DNA of 37,890 nucleotides, taken from assembly GCA_015067245.1 (NCBI GenBank), contig SVMV01000005.1, forward strand, positions 9,777-47,666. Reading direction: 5' to 3'. Position 1 is the first letter of the stretch, and every line of letters begins with the position of its first letter. The notes under the pieces were generated by a model. It was given only the letters and a program-made list of their open reading frames with translations, ran no database searches and was not told the DNA's origin. The position numbers and the translations under genes were made by a program. Source of the DNA: Oscillospiraceae bacterium (lineage in GTDB: Bacteria; Bacillota; Clostridia; Oscillospirales; Ruminococcaceae). Shown here piece by piece: positions 8,412 to 17,716 of this stretch.

Positions 8412-10389
8412 ATTGTTTTTCTATCTCCTTTTGAGTAAGAGAAATAATAATCGGTCTGCCATGCGGGCAATAAAGCGGTATTTTTTGTTCTATAATATCT
8501 TTTACAAGACATTTAAGCTCATATTCAGTGGCTTTATCCCCTGCCTTAATGGCACTGCGGCAGGCAACTGAATGAAAAATCCATTCCTGTTTCTCAGAAA
8601 ATTCAGCACTGTTACCTTCACTTAAATTATGTGCTATTTCCTCTATAAGACTTTGTGGATCTTCGCTGGAAATATTAATTGGCACTGCACGCACCATAAC
8701 ACCGTTCATACCCATATCTTCAATAATAAAACCGTTATCTTGCAACAGTTTAATATTATCCATTACCGCTTCTTTTTCTTTTGCGCTTAAATTTATACCT
8801 ATTGGTGACAGCAACATCTGATTATCATTGTTCTGTGATTTTTTTAATTTTTCGTACAACAGCCTTTCATGTGCAGCGTGTTTATCTATAATAACAAGGC
8901 TATCATTATTCTGACAAAGAATATAGGTATTGAATACTTCGCCTATCACTTTAATATCATAGACTACATCACTGTCGAATTCTGTTGTTTTATGGCTTTG
9001 TACTATTTTTGTTTCTGTACAAATTTCAGATTTGTTTTCAATATTTACAGCATTTTCAGCTTTTTTATCTGTTATAGGTTCTTCAAAAGGAATAAAAATA
9101 TCCTTTTTGGATGTATAGGCTGCAGTATAACTGCTATCCGCTGATGACAATACAAAAGGCGTTACATCTCTGTCGCTTTTCACAACATTAGAATTGCCAA
9201 GTATTGTTTCTTTGAATTCCTGTGCAGAAACAGTTTTAAAGGTATCTTTATTTGCAGCATGGGTAAGATTAATTTTTAAATTCTGTACAGATAGCTGCTT
9301 TGGTGCAATTGTCTGTGCCAAAGTCTGCTGGCTGACATTATCAGTATCCACAAAAAACTTTGTCTGTATTGTGTTTTTAACATTAACCTGTTTGATATCC
9401 TGATTTTCTGCCAAAGCATTTTTTACTGCACGGTATACCGCAGTAAAAACTTCATTGTCATTTGCAAAACGACACTCGGTTTTTGCTGGATGAACATTTA
9501 CATCAACACAGTCAAAAGGCATTATTATATTAAGTACATATCCTGGAAATTTTCCCACCATAACTGTGCCTTTGTATGCATTTTCTACCGCAGCAAGCAC
9601 AGTTTTGTTTTTTACATATCTGCCATTGATAAATGCAAACTGCATATTGCGGCTTTGACGTGAATAGTGCGGATAAGTTGTATAGCCTTTAACCTGATAT
9701 TTGCCGTCATCATGATTAACTTCACAAATCTCGTTTGCAAAGCTTGGTGTAAACAGGCATGCAATTGTATTTTTTAAACTGCCGTCACCAACAGTTGTAA
9801 ATATTTCTTTGCCATCTTTTTTAAATGTAAAAGATATATGAGGGTTTGACAATGCAAGATTTGTAAGTATTTCACCTATATAACCTGCTTCTGTTGCATC
9901 TTTTTTTAAAAATTTCATTCTTGCAGGTGTGTTGTAAAACAAATCTCTGATTATAAAGCGTGTACCATTAACAAACGGAACAACTTCAGCGCCTACTTCT
10001 TCTCCACCCTCTATTCTATATTCAATTGCAAAATCCTGCTGTTCAATTTTTGTTGTAAGTGCAACCTTGGAAACAGATGCAATTGATGCCAATGCTTCAC
10101 CACGGAAGCCAAGGCTTTTTATGCTGTATAAATCTTCTTTGCTGGAGATTTTGCTTGTTGCATGGCGAATAAAAGCTGTTGCAACATACTCGCTGTCGAT
10201 GCCGCAGCCATCATCCTGAACCAATATTTTTTTGATGCCGCCATTTTCTATATCAACTGTGATATTTTTGGCTCCTGCATCTATGGAGTTTTCCACCAGT
10301 TCTTTTACAACCGACGCAGGTTTTTCCACCACCTCGCCTGCCGCAATAAGTTCTGCAGTAGATTTATCCAGCACATTGATTACTGCCAT
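8398..10389 (-). CDS. mutL: DNA mismatch repair endonuclease MutL
   Basis: This 663-residue protein couples MutS mismatch recognition to strand incision. The N-terminal GHKL ATPase is intact: LVENSIDAGA at 31-40 with E33 as the likely general base, QDDGCGI around 58-64, GFRGEAL at 94-100, then the transducer domain to about 330. A poorly conserved linker covers about 335-475. The C-terminal dimerisation and nuclease domain has DKHAAHERLLYE at 502-513, the DQHAx2Ex4E endonuclease motif with K for Q, then ACRSAIKAG near 600 and CPHGRP near 640. So it is of the nicking type found in bacteria without MutH. The ATG at 10389 follows AAGGAG, 11 bp after mutS. Confidence 0.96.
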   Translation of the reverse strand: MAVINVLDKSTAELIAAGEVVEKPASVVKELVENSIDAGAKNITVDIENGGIKKILVQDDGCGIDSEYVATAFIRHATSKISSKEDLYSIKSLGFRGEALASIASVSKVALTTKIEQQDFAIEYRIEGGEEVGAEVVPFVNGTRFIIRDLFYNTPARMKFLKKDATEAGYIGEILTNLALSNPHISFTFKKDGKEIFTTVGDGSLKNTIACLFTPSFANEICEVNHDDGKYQVKGYTTYPHYSRQSRNMQFAFINGRYVKNKTVLAAVENAYKGTVMVGKFPGYVLNIIMPFDCVDVNVHPAKTECRFANDNEVFTAVYRAVKNALAENQDIKQVNVKNTIQTKFFVDTDNVSQQTLAQTIAPKQLSVQNLKINLTHAANKDTFKTVSAQEFKETILGNSNVVKSDRDVTPFVLSSADSSYTAAYTSKKDIFIPFEEPITDKKAENAVNIENKSEICTETKIVQSHKTTEFDSDVVYDIKVIGEVFNTYILCQNNDSLVIIDKHAAHERLLYEKLKKSQNNDNQMLLSPIGINLSAKEKEAVMDNIKLLQDNGFIIEDMGMNGVMVRAVPINISSEDPQSLIEEIAHNLSEGNSAEFSEKQEWIFHSVACRSAIKAGDKATEYELKCLVKDIIEQKIPLYCPHGRPIIISLTQKEIEKQFGRA

Positions 10390-10400
10390 AAAAATCTCCT

Positions 10401-12998
10401 TTAGATAAGTGATTTAAGTTTATTTAAAATATTTAAAGCTTCAATAGGTGTAAGTACATTTACATCCACCTTTTCCAGCTCTTTTATAATTTCGTTAGGA
10501 ACTTCCCTTTCGTTCTGTTCCACAATCATTGGAAGCGCATCATCAAATGAAAGCTGACGCACAGCCATTTTTTCTCTGCGTGCATTTTCTTCAAGCTCGG
10601 CAAGAATAACCTTTGCCCTTTCGATAACAGCATCAGGCACGCCTGCAAGCTTTGCAACCTGAATACCAAAGCTGTCGTCTGCACCGCCTTTTACAATTTT
10701 GCGCAGGAATGTTATTTCGTCTCCGCGCTTTTTAACTGCAATATTGTAGTTTACAACACCGCTTAACTTGTTTTCCATATCTGTAAGTTCATGATAATGT
10801 GTAGCAAACAAGGTTTTACAGCCAAGGTTGTTGTTTTTATCATAGATATACTCAACGACAGCTTTGGCAATGCTCATACCATCAAAAGTGGATGTACCAC
10901 GGCCTATTTCGTCCAGTATAACAAGGCTCTTTGATGTTGCATTTTCAAGAATTTCACTTACTTCACTCATTTCCACCATAAATGTAGAGCGACCGCTTGA
11001 AAGGTCATCCGATGCACCAACTCGTGTGAAAATAGCATCAGCGATGGAAATTTCTGCTTCCCGTGCAGGCACAAAACAGCCTATCTGTGCCATAACAGTT
11101 ATAATAGCCACCTGACGCATATAAGTAGATTTACCTGCCATATTCGGGCCTGTGATAATGCTTACACGATTGTCGCTGCAGTCCAGCAAAGTATCATTTG
11201 GGATAAAGATTTCATCTTTGAGCATTGCTTCAACAACAGGGTGACGGCCGTCTTTAATATATGTTCTGTCACCTGTTGTAACTGTCGGTTTTATATAGTT
11301 ATTTTTGATACTGATTTCAGAGAACGAAGCCATAACATCAAGATAACTCAGTGCCTTTGTTGTGAGCAATATTTCTTTGGAGTTGCTGCTTATCAGTTTA
11401 AGCAAACCATTAAACAGTTCTTTTTCCAAAGTAAGCAGCTTATCGCTTGCCGTAAGAATTTCCTGCTCCAGTTCTTTAAGTTCTTCTGTGATAAATCTTT
11501 CAGCCCCTGCAAGTGTCTGTTTACGGAAAAATGTTGGCGGCACAAGTTCCAGATAAGAACGTGTTACTTCGATGTAATAACCAAATACACGGTTATAACC
11601 AATTTTAAGTTTTGGAATACCTGTTTCTTCTTTAAGACGGTTTTCAATACCTGCGAGTATGCCCATACTGTTGTTTACAAGATTACGCAGAAGGTCAATT
11701 TCTTCATTATAACCATCTTTAATCATACCACCGTCTTTTATAAGCGCAGGCGGATTTTCTATTATAGCATTGTCCAGCACATCACACAGTTCTGTAAGCG
11801 GATTGATATCCTTATCAAGTGCTTTAATAAGCTTGTTGTCACATTTTACAAGCACATTTTTAAGTGGCTGCAGATTTTTAAGCGAAACCGACAGGCTGAA
11901 CACATCTCTTGGGCTTGCATTGCCAAAAGAAGCACGAGAACAAAGGCGCTCCATATCCTGAATACCTTTTAACAGATTTTGAATTTCCATTCTTGTTACA
12001 AGGTTTTTATTAAGATATTCAACACTGTCAAGGCGTGCATCGATTGCCGCTTTATCCATAAGAGGAGAAGCAAGAACCTGACGCATCATGCGTTTGCCAA
12101 AAGAAGTTTTTGTGTTGTCAAGCACCCACAAAAGACTGCCCTTTTTCTCTTTGCTGCGGATAGTTTCAAAAAGTTCAAGGTTGGATATCGTTGTATAGCT
12201 CAGTTTCATAAAGCTGTTCTGCTGATATTCTTCAACCTGAGAAATATTTTCTATACCAACTTTTTGTGTTTCTTCCAGATAATCAACAAGCTGCCAGATA
12301 CAAAAAGTCATATAGCTGTCAAAACTATTGTCCGCAAAATAATCTTTTACCTTTTCAGCTGCATTTTTACTGTTGTAGTCATCATCACTTTTAAGTTCAA
12401 CAGGGCACTTGAGAATATTTTTTATGTATTCTGTAAGCCATTTGAAATCCAGTATCCTGCTGTTGATAATAATTTCGCTTGGCTTATATTTTATAAGTTC
12501 TGACTGCACATTGTTTTGTATATTATCACCGTCAACAGCAGTTGTGTGCATGTTACCTGTGGAAATATCACAGAAACAAAGATAAAATTTATCATTTTTA
12601 TCAATAAATACACTTGCAATATAGTTGTTTTTATCCTCGGCGAGCATACTGTTTTCCAGTATTGTGCCTGGAGTAACAACCCTTATTACATCACGGTTTA
12701 CAAGAGTTTTGCCCTTTTGCGGCTGTTCTGTCTGTTCGCATATAGCAACTTTATATCCTTTTTCAATAAGACGCTGAATATACGCCTCACTGCTGTGGTA
12801 TGGAATACCGCACATAGGCGCACGTTCACTGAGACCACAGTCACGTCCTGTAAGGGTGAGCTCCAGCTCTTTTGATGCAAGAAGTGCATCTTCAAAAAAC
12901 ATTTCGTAAAAGTCACCCAGACGGAAGAACACAATATGGTCTTTATGTTTTTCTTTAATATCCAAGTATTGTTGCATCATCGGTGATAATTTTGCCAC
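10401..12998 (-). CDS. mutS: DNA mismatch repair protein MutS
   Basis: This 865-residue MutS1 protein recognises mismatches and small loops. The N-terminal mismatch-binding Phe-X-Glu is F30-Y31-E32 in GDFYEMF. The connector, lever and clamp regions follow. The ATPase carries the Walker A GPNMAGKSTYMRQ, the Walker B segment DEIGRGTSTFDG and ATHYHELT. The C terminus has a short helix-rich tail (LEKVDVNVLTPIEALNILNKL), the helix-turn-helix and dimerisation region. The start is GTG at 12998 (MAKLSPMMQQY), with AAAGGA upstream. Two in-frame ATGs follow at codons 7-8, but they lack a binding site. It lies between the RicA-like gene and mutL, the same order as in Bacillus apart from the missing cotE. 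Confidence 0.97.
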   Translation of the reverse strand: MAKLSPMMQQYLDIKEKHKDHIVFFRLGDFYEMFFEDALLASKELELTLTGRDCGLSERAPMCGIPYHSSEAYIQRLIEKGYKVAICEQTEQPQKGKTLVNRDVIRVVTPGTILENSMLAEDKNNYIASVFIDKNDKFYLCFCDISTGNMHTTAVDGDNIQNNVQSELIKYKPSEIIINSRILDFKWLTEYIKNILKCPVELKSDDDYNSKNAAEKVKDYFADNSFDSYMTFCIWQLVDYLEETQKVGIENISQVEEYQQNSFMKLSYTTISNLELFETIRSKEKKGSLLWVLDNTKTSFGKRMMRQVLASPLMDKAAIDARLDSVEYLNKNLVTRMEIQNLLKGIQDMERLCSRASFGNASPRDVFSLSVSLKNLQPLKNVLVKCDNKLIKALDKDINPLTELCDVLDNAIIENPPALIKDGGMIKDGYNEEIDLLRNLVNNSMGILAGIENRLKEETGIPKLKIGYNRVFGYYIEVTRSYLELVPPTFFRKQTLAGAERFITEELKELEQEILTASDKLLTLEKELFNGLLKLISSNSKEILLTTKALSYLDVMASFSEISIKNNYIKPTVTTGDRTYIKDGRHPVVEAMLKDEIFIPNDTLLDCSDNRVSIITGPNMAGKSTYMRQVAIITVMAQIGCFVPAREAEISIADAIFTRVGASDDLSSGRSTFMVEMSEVSEILENATSKSLVILDEIGRGTSTFDGMSIAKAVVEYIYDKNNNLGCKTLFATHYHELTDMENKLSGVVNYNIAVKKRGDEITFLRKIVKGGADDSFGIQVAKLAGVPDAVIERAKVILAELEENARREKMAVRQLSFDDALPMIVEQNEREVPNEIIKELEKVDVNVLTPIEALNILNKLKSLI

Positions 12999-13047
12999 AA
13001 TTTAAACCGTCCTTTATAATTTATAAATAAAAATTGTCTGTATTAAT

Positions 13048-13076
13048 CAGCTTTAAAGCTGCCAATTAATGGCAGC
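13048..13076 (-). terminator. Two mutually exclusive hairpins at the ricA-like/mutS junction
   Basis: Arms 13058-13064 and 13070-13076 form a perfect 7-bp stem around the ricA-like stop codon. Arms 13048-13051 and 13058-13061 form a second, 4-bp stem (CAGC TTTAAA GCTG). The two share bases 13058-13061, so only one can form at a time. The minus strand has TTTTTATTTATAA about 20 bases further on, too distant for a classic terminator. The role is uncertain; it could be an RNA processing or stability element between the two genes. Confidence 0.35.
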
Positions 13077-13479
13077 CAGAGCAAGTAGAGCAGCTTCCTG
13101 TACAGCCTTCTTCAGGAAGTTCAACAGTCATTGGGTCACCGCCGTTAACAGTAGTTGTGATAATAGCCTGGATATGTTTTGTAAGGCGGTCAACATCAGC
13201 TGCTGCTTCGTTGTAAGCAACCATATTTTCACTTTCCATAATTTCTTCGTAAAGTGTGTTAAGTTCAAGGTCAAGCTGGTTGAGTTTGTCATTATCTGCT
13301 TCAGGATTCATCATTTCTGCGTTAAGATTATATTTAACAAGGTTAAATTTGCCAATCATTTCCTGAAGTTCCTGGTCCTTGTCTACCATTGCTTTTGCCT
13401 GTTCAAGATAAACAATCACATCTTCTTTCTGAAGCTGTGCGCAAAGTTTTTTAAATTCTGTAATAAAATCAAATGCCAT
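13066..13479 (-). CDS. YlbF/YmcA-family protein (RicA-like) with Cys-rich tail
   Basis: This 137-residue, mostly helical protein belongs to the YlbF/YmcA family. In Bacillus subtilis YmcA (RicA), YlbF and YaaT form a complex that binds iron-sulfur clusters and directs RNase Y mRNA processing. Residues 1-115 are helical (VYLEQAKAMVDKDQELQEMIGKFN is typical). The last 12 residues hold C126, C130, C133 and C136 followed by H137, a CX3CX2CX2CH pattern that could ligate a cluster or metal. Position between miaB and mutS equals that of ymcA in Bacillus, which supports RicA. The ATG at 13479 follows AGAGGA. It is 26 bp after miaB. No ylbF or yaaT partner is in this window. Confidence 0.85.
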   Translation of the reverse strand: MAFDFITEFKKLCAQLQKEDVIVYLEQAKAMVDKDQELQEMIGKFNLVKYNLNAEMMNPEADNDKLNQLDLELNTLYEEIMESENMVAYNEAAADVDRLTKHIQAIITTTVNGGDPMTVELPEEGCTGSCSTCSGCH

Positions 13480-13505
13480 TTTTATATTCCTCTTTTTCTA
13501 TAATT

Positions 13506-14873
13506 TTATTTATTTAAAAGTTCTGCTGTTAAAACAGTACCTTTTTTACCTGTAATTTTCAGATTTACAAAGCTGTCCATCAAGCTGGTTTTATCTGTTT
13601 TAAAATGAACAACCAAAGTATTTGCCATACGTGCAGTATATCCGCCTGTTTTTTCTTCTTCCACCAGCGCACATACTGTTTTGCCGTTAAAGCTTTCAAG
13701 ATACTTAAAAAAAATATCCTGCTGTATTTTAATAAGACGATTTAAACGCTCGGCTTTTTCACTGTGTGGAACATAATCTTCCATTTCGGCAGCTTTTGTG
13801 CCGTTACGCTTTGAATAAATAAATGTAAACAGTTGTGTAAAGTTGAGTTCCTTTACAAGATTTTCTGTCTCCAAATATTCATCGTAAGTTTCTCCAGGAA
13901 AACCAACAATTATATCACTGGAGAAGCCAACATCTGGTATCTGCTGTTTTGCATAGCTGATAATATCTTTATATTGCTCCACTGTGTATCTGCGGTTCAT
14001 AAGCTTAAGGATACGGTTACTGCCAGACTGAACAGGCAGATGTATCTGCCGTGAAATCTTTGGGTTATCTCTTATTGTATCAATAACCTTGCGGGTAATA
14101 TCCTTTGGGTGACTGGACATAAAATGCAGCACATAATCACCTTCTACCTTGCAAAGCATACTGAGCAGGTCGGCAAAGTCAATCTGCGGACTGAGATTTT
14201 TACCATAACTGTCAACATTCTGACCAAGCAAGGTAATATCTTTATATCCGTCTGCAACAAGCTGTTTAAACTCTTTAAGAATATTTTCAGGTTCCCTGCT
14301 TCTTTCTCTGCCGCGTACATAAGGCACAATACAGTAAGAACAGAAATTATCACAGCCATACATAATTGATATTGTCGCCTTGGACTTACTTTGACGATAT
14401 ACAGGAATATCTTCCACTATATCTGTTTTTACAACTGGGTCTGATACCGCTCTTTTGTTGTCAATATACCAATTATACACTATATATGGTAATTCTTCAA
14501 TGGAATTAACACCAAAAACAATATCTACAAACGGATAAGATTTTTTTATTTTTGCCACGATATGCGGCTGCATAACCATACATCCGCACACCGCCACAAT
14601 CATGTCTGGTTTATCTGCTTTCAATGCTTTAAGCTTACCAATATTGCCAAATATTTTAAGCTCTGCATTTTCTCTGATAGCGCAGGTGTTAAATATAACT
14701 ATATCGCTGTCTTCAAAATTATCGCTTATTTCATAGCCTGACTGTGCAAGAACACCACGGATTTTTTCTGAGTCATTTTCATTTTGCACACAACCGAAAG
14801 TCTGCACATTTGCAAGCGGTATACGTTTAAACTTATTCTGAACAAGATTATATAATTTTTCTGTATAACTCAC
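13506..14873 (-). CDS. miaB: tRNA-2-methylthio-N6-dimethylallyladenosine synthase MiaB
   Basis: This radical-SAM methylthiotransferase converts i6A37 to ms2i6A37 in tRNA. It carries the N-terminal UPF0004 cluster cysteines (TFGCVQNEND, NTCAIREN, CGCMV; C28, C64 and C98 from my start). The radical SAM CX3CX2C is in YGCDNFCSYCIVP (C174, C178, C181), and a C-terminal TRAM domain ends the protein. I start it at GTG 14873 (455 residues), because AGGAGG sits 6 bases before that codon. A longer frame from TTG 14891 would put the ribosome binding site inside the gene. The uvrA stop is 1 base upstream, so coupling is likely. MiaA, its substrate supplier, is in the same run. It is oxygen sensitive, as expected for an anaerobe. 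Confidence 0.96.
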   Translation of the reverse strand: MSYTEKLYNLVQNKFKRIPLANVQTFGCVQNENDSEKIRGVLAQSGYEISDNFEDSDIVIFNTCAIRENAELKIFGNIGKLKALKADKPDMIVAVCGCMVMQPHIVAKIKKSYPFVDIVFGVNSIEELPYIVYNWYIDNKRAVSDPVVKTDIVEDIPVYRQSKSKATISIMYGCDNFCSYCIVPYVRGRERSREPENILKEFKQLVADGYKDITLLGQNVDSYGKNLSPQIDFADLLSMLCKVEGDYVLHFMSSHPKDITRKVIDTIRDNPKISRQIHLPVQSGSNRILKLMNRRYTVEQYKDIISYAKQQIPDVGFSSDIIVGFPGETYDEYLETENLVKELNFTQLFTFIYSKRNGTKAAEMEDYVPHSEKAERLNRLIKIQQDIFFKYLESFNGKTVCALVEEEKTGGYTARMANTLVVHFKTDKTSLMDSFVNLKITGKKGTVLTAELLNK

Positions 14874-14874
14874 T

Positions 14875-17706
14875 CTATACCTCCTGCTCAAAATATTTTT
14901 TCAAAAACATGCCTGTGTAGGATTTTTCGTTTTTACTTACTTCTTTTGGAGTGCCCTGCGCAACAATTTCTCCGCCTTTGTCCCCACCTTCAGGGCCTAT
15001 ATCGATAATATGGTCACATACTTTGATAAGGTCAAGATTATGTTCGATAACAACAACTGTATTACCTGCATCAACCAGTTTTTGAAGCACTTCGATAAGT
15101 TTGTGCACATCTGCTGTATGCAGACCTGTTGTAGGCTCGTCCAGAATATACAAAGTGTTGCCAGTCTGCACTTTTGAAAGTTCAAGTGCCAGTTTAACAC
15201 GCTGTGCTTCACCGCCTGACAGGGTTGTTGCACTTTGACCAAGCTTGATGTATCCCAGCCCCACATCATAAAGTGTTTTGATTTTGCGGTAGATTTTAGG
15301 TTGGTTTTCAAAGAAAGCCATCGCCTGCTCGACTGTCATTTCCAGCACATCACTGATGTTTTTACCCTTGTATTTAACCTCAAGGGTTTCTCTGTTATAT
15401 CGTTTGACTTTACATACCTCACAAGGCACATATATGTCAGGCAAAAAATGCATTTCTATTTCTATAATACCGTCACCTTCGCAGGCTTCACAACGGCCGC
15501 CTTTTACGTTAAATGAGAAACGACCAGGCTGATAACCACGCATTTTTGCATCCTGAGTCTGCGCAAATAAGGTTCTTATATCACCAAACACTCCTGTATA
15601 GGTTGCTGGATTGGAGCGCGGTGTACGGCCAATTGCAGACTGGTCAATACCGATAACCTTATCAATATTTTCAAAACCAATAATATCTTCGTGTGCACCG
15701 GGTTTTACTTTGGAGCCGTTAAGCACATTTGTGGCTTTTTTGTAGAAAATTTCGTTGATAAGGCTGGATTTACCGCTGCCAGAAACACCTGTTACACAAA
15801 TCATCTTGCCAAGCGGAATTTCCACATCTATATTTTTAAGATTATTCTGTCTTGCTCCGATAATCTTTATTATTTTTCCATTGCCTTCTCTTGTTTTTTG
15901 CGGAATTTCAATAGCTTTTTTGCCGCTAAGATACTGGCCTGTAAGACTGTCTTCGCAGTTTTCTATATCTTCAAGTGTCCCCTGTGCAATTATCTGACCG
16001 CCGTGCACACCTGCACCTGGCCCAATATCAACAATATGGTCAGCATTGCGGATTGTATCTTCGTCGTGCTCTACAACAATAAGAGTATTGCCTAAATCTC
16101 TCAAGTGTTTAAGTGTTGAAATAAGCTTTTCATTATCACGCTGATGCAGACCTATGCTTGGTTCGTCAAGTACATACAAAACACCTGTAAGCATAGAGCC
16201 TATCTGTGTTGCAAGGCGGATGCGCTGGCTTTCACCGCCTGACAAGGTACCTGAAGCTCGTGCCAGTGTAAGGTATTCAAGCCCAACACTTTTAAGGAAG
16301 TTAAGGCGTTCTTTAACTTCCTTTAAAATACTGTCTGCAATAAGATGCTCCTGATTTGTAAGCTTAAGGTTGTCTATAAAATCAACAGCTTCTCTTACAG
16401 ACATTTTTGTAAAATCACTGATGTTGATACCGCCAACTGTAACCGCAAGAATAATAGGCTTAAGGCGGTCTCCGTGGCAGTCAGGACATTCTATACCGCT
16501 CATAACACGTGAAATTTCGTCCTTCATCCAGCTTGAGTTTGTCTCTCTGAATCGGCGTTCAAGGTTGTTTACAACACCTTCAAAATCTGTGCTGTAGCTG
16601 CTTATACCTTTATCTGTATGGCGATACAGCTCAAGCTTTTTGCCTTTGGAACCATAAAGAATAGCGTCAACTGCTTCTTTTGACATATCCTTTATAGGTG
16701 TGGAAAGTGTGAAGCCATATTCTTTGCCAAGGCCTTTGTAATACATTTCTGACACAGAACCTTCGGCATAATACCAACCGCTTGCCTTGATTGCCCCTTC
16801 TTCTATTGAAAGCTTTTTGTTGGGTATAATCATCTCGGGGTCAACACGCATAAATTCCCCAAGGCCTGTACATTTTTCACAGGCACCAAACGGAGCGTTA
16901 AAAGAGAACATTCTTGGTTCAAGTTCTCCTATGCTTACGCCGTGTTCAGGGCAGGCAAAGCTCTGTGAAAAGAACATTTCCTCACCGTCGATAACATCAA
17001 TAACCACACCCACATCTGCAACAGAAAGTGCTGTTTCAATACTGCTGGCAAGACGTGATGTAATGTCTTCCCTTACAACAAGGCGGTCAACAATAATATC
17101 AATATTATGCTTTTTATTTTTATCAAGACTGATTTCTTCTTCAAGGTCATAGATATTCCCGTCAACACGTACACGCACAAAGCCCTGACGCCTTGCGGCA
17201 TCCAGTTCTTTTATGTGCATTCCTTTCTGTCCGTGAACAACTGGTGCCATGACCTGAATTCTTGTACCTTCCTCCAAGGTCATAATTGCATCGACCATCT
17301 GGTCTACCGACTGCTGTTTTATTTCCTTGCCGCAAATCGGGCAGTGCGGAACACCAATTCTTGCATATAAAAGACGCAGATAGTCATAGATTTCTGTTAC
17401 TGTACCAACCGTAGAACGTGGGTTTTTACTGGTTGTCTTCTGGTCTATAGATATGGCAGGAGACAATCCTTCAATAGATTCTACATTTGGCTTTTCCATC
17501 TGACCAAGAAACTGACGTGCATAGGAAGACAGGCTTTCCATATATCTGCGCTGACCGTCTGCATATATTGTATCAAAAGCAAGGCTGGATTTGCCGCTGC
17601 CCGACAAACCTGTCATAACAATCATTTTATCTCTTGGCAGAGTAACATCTATGTTTTTAAGGTTATTTTCTTTAGCGCCTTTGATTATAATTTTATCATT
17701 TGCCAT
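14875..17706 (-). CDS. uvrA: Excinuclease ABC subunit UvrA
   Basis: This 943-residue protein is the damage-sensing ATPase of nucleotide excision repair. The first ABC module has GLSGSGKSS near residue 33 and a split signature ([13 protein letters not shown]). The second has [11 protein letters not shown] near 640 and [13 protein letters not shown], both followed by LDEPS/LDEPT. The C-terminal zinc module is intact: CEACEGDG and CEVC spaced as C-X2-C-X20-C-X2-C. The first zinc module reads CPEH then CEKC, so its second ligand is histidine (codon at 16942-16944), a variant I believe also occurs in other Firmicutes. The ATG at 17706 follows AAGGTG, 10 bp after uvrB. UvrA2 forms are shorter or lack domains; this is the canonical form. 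Confidence 0.97.
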   Translation of the reverse strand: MANDKIIIKGAKENNLKNIDVTLPRDKMIVMTGLSGSGKSSLAFDTIYADGQRRYMESLSSYARQFLGQMEKPNVESIEGLSPAISIDQKTTSKNPRSTVGTVTEIYDYLRLLYARIGVPHCPICGKEIKQQSVDQMVDAIMTLEEGTRIQVMAPVVHGQKGMHIKELDAARRQGFVRVRVDGNIYDLEEEISLDKNKKHNIDIIVDRLVVREDITSRLASSIETALSVADVGVVIDVIDGEEMFFSQSFACPEHGVSIGELEPRMFSFNAPFGACEKCTGLGEFMRVDPEMIIPNKKLSIEEGAIKASGWYYAEGSVSEMYYKGLGKEYGFTLSTPIKDMSKEAVDAILYGSKGKKLELYRHTDKGISSYSTDFEGVVNNLERRFRETNSSWMKDEISRVMSGIECPDCHGDRLKPIILAVTVGGINISDFTKMSVREAVDFIDNLKLTNQEHLIADSILKEVKERLNFLKSVGLEYLTLARASGTLSGGESQRIRLATQIGSMLTGVLYVLDEPSIGLHQRDNEKLISTLKHLRDLGNTLIVVEHDEDTIRNADHIVDIGPGAGVHGGQIIAQGTLEDIENCEDSLTGQYLSGKKAIEIPQKTREGNGKIIKIIGARQNNLKNIDVEIPLGKMICVTGVSGSGKSSLINEIFYKKATNVLNGSKVKPGAHEDIIGFENIDKVIGIDQSAIGRTPRSNPATYTGVFGDIRTLFAQTQDAKMRGYQPGRFSFNVKGGRCEACEGDGIIEIEMHFLPDIYVPCEVCKVKRYNRETLEVKYKGKNISDVLEMTVEQAMAFFENQPKIYRKIKTLYDVGLGYIKLGQSATTLSGGEAQRVKLALELSKVQTGNTLYILDEPTTGLHTADVHKLIEVLQKLVDAGNTVVVIEHNLDLIKVCDHIIDIGPEGGDKGGEIVAQGTPKEVSKNEKSYTGMFLKKYFEQEV

Positions 17707-17716
17707 TTAATTCACC

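Noticed and set aside
11241..11972. A 243-codon open frame on the plus strand across mutS
   Set aside because: Same reasoning: mutS is complete on the other strand, and the plus-strand product has no recognisable domain.
16942..16953. Histidine replacing the second cysteine in the first UvrA zinc module (CPEH)
   Set aside because: Histidine can ligate zinc and I believe this variant occurs in other Firmicutes, so it is not evidence of a broken gene.
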